64,000 bases of DNA. Origin: Ruminococcus turbiniformis (GTDB taxonomy: Bacteria; Bacillota; Clostridia; Lachnospirales; Lachnospiraceae). The position numbers were made by a program, and so were the translations under genes. Below the pieces are notes generated by a model. That model saw nothing but the letters and a program-made list of their open reading frames with translations. It had not been told where the DNA came from and made no database searches. Location of the stretch: the NCBI RefSeq assembly GCF_020687545.1, contig NZ_JAJEQX010000020.1, positions 1 to 64,000 on the forward strand, in the 5' to 3' direction. Below, one piece after another: positions 50,909 to 58,086 of this stretch (position 1 is the stretch's first letter; each line of letters begins with the position of its first letter).

Positions 50909-50966
50909 ACTGCCTTACAACTGACATGAGAAGTACGATAAAGAATGAGAAAGGTATAAGAATTTT

Positions 50967-52082
50967 ATGGAAAAGAAAAATATGAGCTGGCTGCACTTCT
51001 TTCTGCTGGCAGGTTCTCTGCTTGCATTTCTTATCGGTTCGGGATTTGCTTCCGGACAGGAGACCATCCAATATTTTTCCGGTTACGGCTATATGGGGAT
51101 TGCAGTGGGGGTTATTAATTTCTGTATGATGTTTTTTACATATGTGGCTTACGCATATGCAGGACGGACACGGGGACTTAAGAACCTGAATGAAGTAGCG
51201 ACATTTTATGCGGGCAAATATGTGGGAAAACTGTTCGAAATTTTTGCGTGGGTATTCGTTGCATGCTGCTATATATTTATGTGTTCGGGAGGTGCATCCA
51301 CATTTAATCAGCAGTGGGGCATCCCCATGCCGGTGGGCGTGGGAATAATGGTCGGACTTTCTGTGATTACAGCGGTGTTCGGACTTCAGAGAATCATTGA
51401 TGTTATCGGCTGGATCGGCCCGGTTATTGTTGTGTTTACTCTGGTTGTAGGGTTTATTTCGGCATTCACATATTTCCCGAGAATCCCCGAGGGAATCGCG
51501 CTTCTTGAGAGCGGGGCCGTCACAATTACCCGCAGTACAAATCACTGGCTGACAGCAGGGCTGGCATTTGGAGGATGTTCTCTGCTTCTTGTCTCCAATT
51601 TTGTAGCGACGCTTGCTTATGACAACAGGGAATATAAGTTCGGACGCTTTAAAGCGGTACTTTTCATCGGCGCGTTTTTCATCTCATCCGTCTCTGTATT
51701 GATGGGAATGAACCACATTGGAAATATTGAGGAGGCGTCTACTGTATCCATTCCGAACCTTGCACTTGCGTCACACATAATGGGCCCCGTCGGCGCGTTA
51801 TTCGCCGTGATTATCATTGGCGCGATTTATACGACGATATGCCCGTCTCTCTGGAATACAGTCAGCTTTTTCTTTAAAGATGACAAGAGCCCGAAATACA
51901 AGACTGCGGTAATTGCTTTTGGAATTGTGACGTATATCATCTGTATGTTTGTTCCCTATGAGGAACTGCTCGGAGTGATTATGACATACTGCGGATACAC
52001 GGGCGCAATTGTATTTGCTGTAATTGTCATTCGCTATATTATGGTAAAAACACAGGATAAGAAGGAAGGCATCCAAGTATAA
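50967..52082 (+). CDS. YkvI family membrane transporter
   Basis: A 371-residue inner-membrane protein with about ten helices and an APC/LeuT-like opening (FFLLAGSLLAFLIGSGFASGQETIQYFSGYGYMGI). It belongs to the YkvI group, distant relatives of amino-acid permeases whose substrates are not established. Its position between the glycyl-radical enzyme and the alcohol dehydrogenase suggests that it imports the pathway substrate or exports its product. A terminator hairpin separates it from the dehydrogenase. Confidence 0.82.
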   Translation: MEKKNMSWLHFFLLAGSLLAFLIGSGFASGQETIQYFSGYGYMGIAVGVINFCMMFFTYVAYAYAGRTRGLKNLNEVATFYAGKYVGKLFEIFAWVFVACCYIFMCSGGASTFNQQWGIPMPVGVGIMVGLSVITAVFGLQRIIDVIGWIGPVIVVFTLVVGFISAFTYFPRIPEGIALLESGAVTITRSTNHWLTAGLAFGGCSLLLVSNFVATLAYDNREYKFGRFKAVLFIGAFFISSVSVLMGMNHIGNIEEASTVSIPNLALASHIMGPVGALFAVIIIGAIYTTICPSLWNTVSFFFKDDKSPKYKTAVIAFGIVTYIICMFVPYEELLGVIMTYCGYTGAIVFAVIVIRYIMVKTQDKKEGIQV

Positions 52083-52129
52083 TCAGATCCTGGTAAAAGA
52101 GAAGAAATCAGATGATGTCTGAGCAAGAT

Positions 52130-52160
52130 TGCCTCCGGCCGGATTGCCGGAGGCATTTTT
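52130..52160 (+). terminator. intrinsic terminator inside the glycyl-radical operon
   Basis: TGCCTCCGGC/GCCGGAGGCA, perfect 10-bp stem, 6-nt loop, TTTTT. No clear promoter follows, so genes from 52186 onward probably depend on readthrough. Confidence 0.85.
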
Positions 52161-52185
52161 AAAAAGGATAAGGGAGGTATTTCAT

Positions 52186-53403
52186 ATGTTTAGACCTGTT
52201 GCGCAGATTCCGCTGGATTACAGCGTGTTCAAAGACAAAAAATCAATTTTCTCATGGGCTCCGTCCGGAGCGATCATATTTGGCAACGGTGCGGCTGCAA
52301 AGACGGGAGAGGAGCTTAAAAAACTGGGAGTAAAAAAAGCAGTTCTCGTAACAGACCAGGGACTGGTCAAAGTGGGGATTGCGGGAAAGGTAATAGAATC
52401 CGTAAAAAATGCGGGGATTGCGCTGGCTGTGTATGATCAGTGTGAAGCAGATTCTTCTGTGGAGACGGTGGAGAAAATTACGGAACTTTTAGACGGCGCC
52501 GATGTGGTGATCGGACTTGGAGGAGGAAGTTCCATGGACCCGGCCAAGGCGGCGGCTATCGTGGCCACAAACGGAGGAAGCATCCGTGACTATCAGGGGT
52601 GTGACAAGTTTGAAAAAGCGCCGCTTCCCATTGTGGCAATCCCGACAGCGGCGGGAACAGGCAGCGAGTGTACGCCTTTCGCGGTGATCGCGGACCGGCA
52701 GAGAGAGTGGAAGATGCCGATCGGAGGAACAGGAATCATGCCGGCTCTTGCCATCTGCGACCCGGAACTGACCTATTCTCTTCCGGCATCGATTACAGCC
52801 GCGACCGGAATGGACGCCTTAACCCATGCCATTGAAGCATATACGTCAAGATGTACGGAGCCGATCTCTGACGCCCTCGCAAGCCAGGCAATCCGCCTGA
52901 TTGCCCATGCGATCCGTCCGGCGGTGTTCCGCGGGGACAGCGACAAGGACGCGCGCTATGACATGATGATGGGAGCCATGCTCGGCGGATATGCCTTTAC
53001 ATCGGCAAGCCTTGGAATCTCCCACTGTATGGCGCATCCGCTGGGCGCGCAGTATCATGTGCCCCATGGAGTAGCAAACGCGCTCTGCCTTCCGGTTGTC
53101 ATGGAGTTTAATATGGGAGCGTGGCCCGAACGGTATGCGGACATTGCGGGATTCTTTGGGGTAGATACATACGGTATGTCTGTGCGTGAGGCGGCGAAGG
53201 CCGGGGTTGACTGTGTGTACGAACTGCTCGAAGACATGCCGGTGAAACCGCTTGAGGCCTACGGAGTGACAGAGGAAAGCCTGGACCGGCTGGCAGACGA
53301 CGCCATGCTTGGAGGAGACAGACCGAATAATGCAAGGATGACGACAAAAGAAGACTTCATTAAGCTTTACAGAAAAGTGATGACTCTGAAGAAAGAGAAG
53401 TGA
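52186..53403 (+). CDS. iron-containing alcohol dehydrogenase
   Basis: A 405-residue group III (Fe-type) dehydrogenase. The NAD(P) loop is VIGLGGGSSMDPAKAAA; IPTAAGTGSE follows; metal ligands lie in GMDALTHAIEAY and LGISHCMAHPLGAQYHVPHGVANA. The C-terminus ends in the usual GDRPNNARMTTKEDFIKLYRKVM. The family reduces aldehydes made by glycyl-radical dehydratases (as in 1,3-propanediol or 1-propanol formation) or oxidises alcohols. Here it most simply reduces the aldehyde product of the glycyl-radical enzyme. The start is ATG 52186 after AAGGGAGGT. Confidence 0.9.
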   Translation: MFRPVAQIPLDYSVFKDKKSIFSWAPSGAIIFGNGAAAKTGEELKKLGVKKAVLVTDQGLVKVGIAGKVIESVKNAGIALAVYDQCEADSSVETVEKITELLDGADVVIGLGGGSSMDPAKAAAIVATNGGSIRDYQGCDKFEKAPLPIVAIPTAAGTGSECTPFAVIADRQREWKMPIGGTGIMPALAICDPELTYSLPASITAATGMDALTHAIEAYTSRCTEPISDALASQAIRLIAHAIRPAVFRGDSDKDARYDMMMGAMLGGYAFTSASLGISHCMAHPLGAQYHVPHGVANALCLPVVMEFNMGAWPERYADIAGFFGVDTYGMSVREAAKAGVDCVYELLEDMPVKPLEAYGVTEESLDRLADDAMLGGDRPNNARMTTKEDFIKLYRKVMTLKKEK

Positions 53404-53426
53404 CTTCAGCTTTTAAAGGAGACAGA

Positions 53427-54326
53427 ATGAAAAAATTCAGAAAACTGGTTGTTCTGGAACCGATCCGGTTTGACAGCGCCTCGGAGGAGGCGCTTCACAG
53501 ATATGCCGAAGAGGTAGTTGTTTACCGGGATATCCCCGCAGACGATGAGGAAAAGATAAGAAGAATCGGGGATGCAGATGCCCTTCTTGTATTCTACACA
53601 AGCCGCATCGGGGCCGATGTGATCAATGCGTGCGGACATTTAAAATACATCGGAATGTGCTGCAGCCTGTACACACCGGAAAGTGCCAATGTAGATGTGA
53701 ATTATGCAGAAAACAGAGGAATTACGGTGACGGGAATCCGAAGATACGGTGACCGGGGCGTGGCGGAGTTTATCGCCTCTGAGCTTGTACGTCTCTTTCA
53801 CGGATTCGGGGGAATGCGGTGGAGGAGCGAAGAGATGGAGCTGGTCGGCGCCAGAATCGGGATCGTAGGGATGGGAGACGTGGGAACAGAGGTGACGCGG
53901 CTTATGCAGGCCTTTGACATGGATGTCTCCTATTACAGCCGGACGAGAAAGCCTGAGATCGAGAAGCGGGGAGTACAGTATCTTCCTTTTAATGAACTGC
54001 TTGAAAAAACAGATATTCTGACAACCCATCTGCACAAAAATACAGTCGTTATGGGACGAGAGGAATTTGAACGGTTCGGGAACGGGAAAATTCTGATCAA
54101 CACGACGTTTACCGCGCCCTATCCACTGGATGAGTTAAAGCGGTGGCTTCAGGGAGAGGGAAACTATTATATCGTGGACAGTGCGGTTTCTATCGGAGGA
54201 AAGGAAGGAGAGATTTACCGGCTGCCGAATGTGATCTGCCCGGACATTGTTGCCGGACAGTCTTCACGGTCCGGCGAGCTTCTCCGGCAGAAGGTACTCG
54301 AAAATCTGGAGAATTATCAGCCATGA
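53427..54326 (+). CDS. 2-hydroxyacid dehydrogenase-like protein lacking catalytic Arg and His
   Basis: A 299-residue member of the D-isomer-specific 2-hydroxyacid dehydrogenase superfamily. The dinucleotide loop is intact (GIVGMGDVG, 145-153). Where the family has its substrate-binding Arg in LINTARG, this protein reads LINTTFTAPY (Phe228); where the catalytic His stands in TPHIAG it reads CPDIVAG (Asp273); the usual Glu region is also not recognisable. So ordinary 2-oxoacid reduction is doubtful. It may bind NAD(P) for another reaction, or act on a substrate without a carboxylate. The start is ATG 53427 behind AAAGGAG. It sits 23 bases after the alcohol dehydrogenase and 22 before the PLP enzyme. 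Confidence 0.8.
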   Translation: MKKFRKLVVLEPIRFDSASEEALHRYAEEVVVYRDIPADDEEKIRRIGDADALLVFYTSRIGADVINACGHLKYIGMCCSLYTPESANVDVNYAENRGITVTGIRRYGDRGVAEFIASELVRLFHGFGGMRWRSEEMELVGARIGIVGMGDVGTEVTRLMQAFDMDVSYYSRTRKPEIEKRGVQYLPFNELLEKTDILTTHLHKNTVVMGREEFERFGNGKILINTTFTAPYPLDELKRWLQGEGNYYIVDSAVSIGGKEGEIYRLPNVICPDIVAGQSSRSGELLRQKVLENLENYQP

Positions 54327-54348
54327 CGAGAAAGGAGCTTAAAGACAG

Positions 54349-55554
54349 ATGAACTATAATTTTGACGAGATCATAGACCGCCGGGGGACGAGCTGTCTGA
54401 ACACGGACGGATTCCGCGAGTATATTTTCCATGCGGACGAGAATATGAAATTTCCTTTTGCGGATGATGAGTTTATCCGTATGTGGGTGGCGGATATGGA
54501 TTTTGCCACACCGGACTGCATTATTGACGGAATTAAAAAACGGCTTGACAGAAGAATTTTCGGGTATACAAGGATCTTCGGAGACGAGTATTACAATGCC
54601 TTTCGCGCATGGACGGAAAAGATGTACGGATGGAGCTTTCAAAGAGAACAGCTGTATCCGTCTCCCGGCGTGATCCCGGCGCTTTACGAACTGACAGGCT
54701 ACATCTGCGGACCGGAGGATAAAGTGCTTATGATGACGCCGTCCTATGCGTATTTTAAATATGCGGCAGATCATAATGACATCGGATATGTGTACTCGGA
54801 CCTGGTGGACAGAAACCACAACGGGTATTATGAGATTGACTTCGATGATTTCCGGAAAAAGGCAGCAGACCCGGCAGTAAAACTGTTCATCTTCTGTAAT
54901 CCCCACAATCCGACCGGACGGGTCTGGACCGAGGAGGAGTTAAGAAAGACGGCCGAGATCTGCTTTGAAAACAATGTGATGATTATTTCTGATGAGATTC
55001 ATTGCGATCTTTTACGAAGCGGGCTTACCCATACACCGCTGGCGAAACTGTATCCGGACAGTGACCAGATCATCACCTGTATGGCGCCGAGCAAGACTTT
55101 CAATGTGGCGGGGCTTCAGTTTTCCAATATCATTATCCCGAACAGAAAAGTGCAGGAAATGTGTCAGAAGTACCACAGCTTTGACGTGAATCCTCTCTCC
55201 CTTGCCGGTGCGCAGGCCGCGTATGAGGGCGGATATGACTGGATGATTGAGCTTCGGAAATATCTGGATGGAAATTTTGCTTATGTGAAAGAATGCTTAA
55301 ACGAGCATCTGACAAAGGCTGTGTTCCGAGTCCCGGAAGCTACCTATCTGGGCTGGGTGGACATCGGTGAATATATTGATAAAGATGAGAATATTCCGCT
55401 TCTGTTCGCCAACAAGGCGGGAGTCCTCCTGGAGGGCGGCAATATGTTTGTGCATAATTCTGACACATATATCCGTCTGAATGTGGCGTGTCCCCGCAGC
55501 GTACTGAAAGAAGGACTTAAAAGGATTTGCAGTGTGCTTTCAGAAGAAAACTGA
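54349..55554 (+). CDS. MalY/PatB family PLP enzyme (C-S beta-lyase or aminotransferase)
   Basis: A 401-residue fold-type I enzyme. WVADMDFATP at the start, NPHNPTGRVWTEEEL, IISDEIHCDLL and the PLP lysine Lys249 (APSKTFNVAGLQ) mark the MalY/PatB group, which usually cleaves cystathionine or similar thioethers by beta-elimination and can transaminate. In a glycyl-radical operon it could supply or consume an amino-acid intermediate; sequence alone cannot tell elimination from transamination. The TPR gene begins 15 bases after its stop. Confidence 0.88.
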   Translation: MNYNFDEIIDRRGTSCLNTDGFREYIFHADENMKFPFADDEFIRMWVADMDFATPDCIIDGIKKRLDRRIFGYTRIFGDEYYNAFRAWTEKMYGWSFQREQLYPSPGVIPALYELTGYICGPEDKVLMMTPSYAYFKYAADHNDIGYVYSDLVDRNHNGYYEIDFDDFRKKAADPAVKLFIFCNPHNPTGRVWTEEELRKTAEICFENNVMIISDEIHCDLLRSGLTHTPLAKLYPDSDQIITCMAPSKTFNVAGLQFSNIIIPNRKVQEMCQKYHSFDVNPLSLAGAQAAYEGGYDWMIELRKYLDGNFAYVKECLNEHLTKAVFRVPEATYLGWVDIGEYIDKDENIPLLFANKAGVLLEGGNMFVHNSDTYIRLNVACPRSVLKEGLKRICSVLSEEN

Positions 55555-55569
55555 TGAATGAGGTGAGAG

Positions 55570-56394
55570 ATGAAACTTGCATCTGTATATGAAAAACTGG
55601 ATGATCTGTTCGGAAAACAGAAATACCGGGAGGCAGAGCAGCTTCTTCTTGAGCAGGTCAGCGCCGCTGAAGCCTCGGAAGATAAATATGCGGCAATTTC
55701 TCTGTGCAATGAACTGGGCGGATATTACCGTGCGGCAGGAAATTACTGGGGAAGCATCGAGTTCTTTTCCAGGGCGCTTGTTAATATAGAAGAAACAGGT
55801 TTGAAAGAAAGTGTGGAGGAGGCGGTCATACGTTCAAATCTGGCAACTTTATATGTTGCTGTGGATATGCTTGAGAAAGCATCTGAAGAATATGAAACCG
55901 CAGATCAGATTTATTCCGTGAACCATATTGGCGACTACCGCGCGGCGGCGCTTAAGAATAACAAGGCTTCCCTGTATCTGAAAAGAGGAGAGTGCGCACA
56001 GGCTCTTGTGTGTGCAAAAGAAGCGCTTCACATTCTCGGCGGAAAAGAAGGATATGAGGACGAGTATGGAGTGACCAATACGTTGACGGCACAGATCAGG
56101 ATAAGGCAGAGACGGTATGATCTGGCACACGAGGATGCACTGCGGGCAAAAGAATGTTTTGAGAAAGCCGCGTCGCCAAGCCCCGCCCATACGGCGGTAC
56201 TGGAATCGGTTTTTGCGGAGCTGTCCGCCGCAAAAGGCGAGTGGATGCAGGCGTCCGTCTATCATGAGAGGGCGGCAGAGATGATTGAGCGTGCATTCGG
56301 CAGAAATGAGAGCTGGAAAAGCGAGAGAAAGAAAATGGAACAGTGTAAAAGCAGAGGACAGGAGGAGAAAAATGGAAAACATGAAGGGCCTTGA
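55570..56394 (+). CDS. tetratricopeptide repeat protein
   Basis: A 274-residue helical protein with at least four TPR-like units, for example NELGGYYRAAGNYWGSIEFFSRAL, RSNLATLYVAVDMLEKASEEYETA, LKNNKASLYLKRGECAQALVCAKEAL and QIRIRQRRYDLAHEDALRAKECF. No signal peptide or catalytic domain is visible, so it is probably a cytosolic scaffold. It overlaps the next gene by 23 bases. GAGGTGAGAG precedes its ATG. Confidence 0.85.
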   Translation: MKLASVYEKLDDLFGKQKYREAEQLLLEQVSAAEASEDKYAAISLCNELGGYYRAAGNYWGSIEFFSRALVNIEETGLKESVEEAVIRSNLATLYVAVDMLEKASEEYETADQIYSVNHIGDYRAAALKNNKASLYLKRGECAQALVCAKEALHILGGKEGYEDEYGVTNTLTAQIRIRQRRYDLAHEDALRAKECFEKAASPSPAHTAVLESVFAELSAAKGEWMQASVYHERAAEMIERAFGRNESWKSERKKMEQCKSRGQEEKNGKHEGP

Positions 56395-57325
56395 AATAGC
56401 GAGGCAGTATTATGAGCAGTATGGGATTTTGATGATTCATTCTGAATTTTCACAGTATGAAAGTTATCTTGCTGCCGGGCTTGCAGGACAGGGCTCAGAG
56501 TGTTTTGGATTTGACGACTCATATTCCCGGGACCATGATTTTGGTCCCGGATTTTGTATCTGGATTCCCGAGAGGTATTGGGATAATATCGGTGTCCGTC
56601 TGAGCGAGGCGTATGAAAACCTGCCGGATATGTCCTGCCTGTGGGGAATTACGGCCCCTTTATATACGGAGGAAAGAAAAAAACGTATCGGCGTACATAC
56701 GGTGGAATCATTTTATGAATCTTTGATCGGCAGAAAGTCAGCTCCTGAGACGAATCTCCAGTGGCTGCTCATACCGGATCACTTTCTGGCGGCTGCGGTA
56801 AACGGAGAGGTGTTTGCAGATCCGCTGGGAGAATTTTCCGCCATAAGAAAAAAACTGCTGGGATTCTATCCTGAAGAGACTATGAAAAAAAAGATGGCGG
56901 CCCGGTGTGCAGTCATGGCACAGGCAGGCCAGTATAATTATGTGAGAAGTATCCGGCGGAAAATGTTTGAGACAGCGGCGCTTTGCTGCTGTGAGTTTGT
57001 GACGGCGGCGCTCGGAGCGCTGTATTTGCTCAATGAAACCTACATGCCGTTTTATAAGTGGGCATTCCGGGGAGCGGAGAAGTTCCATGAGGCTTCAGAC
57101 GTGCTGGAAGAGCTGAAAAAGTTTATTCTTCTCTCTGACACTTCGGAGAGTATGAGGAAAATCCTTTTGATTGAGCGTATATGTATCAGGATCAGGGACA
57201 GCCTGGTCAGACGGGGATGGTCATACGGGGAAGAAAGTTTTCTTGAAGTGCATGCTGAGCGTCTGACAAAGCAGATCTGCGATCCGCAGCTTAAAAATCT
57301 TCCGATTATGGAGGGGAGAAAGTAA
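56372..57325 (+). CDS. DUF4037 protein, nucleotidyltransferase-like
   Basis: A 317-residue protein of the DUF4037 family. Residues 35-70 (GLAGQGSECFGFDDSYSRDHDFGPGFCIWIPE) resemble the G-S...S-R-D-x-D strand-turn of the polymerase-beta nucleotidyltransferase fold, with His-Asp following Arg-Asp. The remaining 250 residues are mainly helical. Adenylyl- or other nucleotidyl transfer is plausible but unproven. AGGAGGAG precedes ATG 56372. The TPR gene overlaps its start and DUF4125 follows after 33 bases. Confidence 0.8.
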   Translation: MENMKGLEIARQYYEQYGILMIHSEFSQYESYLAAGLAGQGSECFGFDDSYSRDHDFGPGFCIWIPERYWDNIGVRLSEAYENLPDMSCLWGITAPLYTEERKKRIGVHTVESFYESLIGRKSAPETNLQWLLIPDHFLAAAVNGEVFADPLGEFSAIRKKLLGFYPEETMKKKMAARCAVMAQAGQYNYVRSIRRKMFETAALCCCEFVTAALGALYLLNETYMPFYKWAFRGAEKFHEASDVLEELKKFILLSDTSESMRKILLIERICIRIRDSLVRRGWSYGEESFLEVHAERLTKQICDPQLKNLPIMEGRK

Positions 57326-57358
57326 ACAAAAATAAAAGATGACAGGAGAAGGGCAGAT

Positions 57359-58003
57359 ATGGATGAAAGAAACCAGAAGCCGCTTGTGGATGAAGTGATT
57401 CAAAAAGAGTGGAAAATGTTTGACAAGGTAAACTCGCTTGGAGGGAGAGCCTCCTGCCAGGATAATTTTCCGGTCTTTTATGTCATGAGATACAGTCAGT
57501 TTTCCGTGTGGGATAAAGATGTGCTTGAGAGCTATTATGCGGATCTTTTAAAAGCAGGGTCACAGGGAATGAATATAATTGAACAGAAATATGCATATAT
57601 GATGAGGGAAACAAGCCCGGACTATTATGAAAAATATCTGCGGGAGTTTCTGCCCGGAATTACGGAAGAAAAGAAATGCCTGGCAGAGCAGATTATGGAG
57701 ATTGTGATGGGATTTTACAGCGAAGCGGAAAAAATGTATCCGGGTATTGCCGCGAGGGGGAGAGGAGGCAGCAGGAGAGAGAGCATTTCGGGAGAAACAT
57801 CTGTTGACGTGTACCAGAGGGGAGAACTTTTGACCTATTCATCAGCGACACTGAAGCTGTATTACGCAATGGTGAAAAGAAAGAAAGACACCGGACAAAA
57901 CATGGTACTGGATATTTATGCCCGGACGGCGGAATGCTGCGGGTATGATGGCCTGGAGGCGGCTGAGAAGGCGGCCCGGAAGCGGAAAGAATTTTACCAG
58001 TAA
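57359..58003 (+). CDS. DUF4125 family protein
   Basis: A 214-residue soluble protein with the DUF4125 pattern: VIQKEWKMFDKVNSLGGRASCQDNFPVFYVMRYSQFSVWD near the start, then LKAGSQGMNIIEQKYAYMMRETSPDYYEKYL. No enzymatic motif is recognised. It is the third member of a tight TPR-DUF4037-DUF4125 set; shared spacing and overlap imply one functional unit. Confidence 0.8.
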   Translation: MDERNQKPLVDEVIQKEWKMFDKVNSLGGRASCQDNFPVFYVMRYSQFSVWDKDVLESYYADLLKAGSQGMNIIEQKYAYMMRETSPDYYEKYLREFLPGITEEKKCLAEQIMEIVMGFYSEAEKMYPGIAARGRGGSRRESISGETSVDVYQRGELLTYSSATLKLYYAMVKRKKDTGQNMVLDIYARTAECCGYDGLEAAEKAARKRKEFYQ

Positions 58004-58010
58004 TCTCATA

Positions 58011-58040
58011 TTGCTTCCTGTGTATAAAAAAAGATAAAAT
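58011..58040 (+). promoter_or_regulatory. possible promoter of the metalloprotease gene
   Basis: TTGCTT and TAAAAT with an 18-base spacer, 47 bases before the ATG. The match is only fair. Confidence 0.35.
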
Positions 58041-58086
58041 CAGTCTGGTCAGAAAACGACAAATTTTTTGAAAGGACTGGAGAAAA

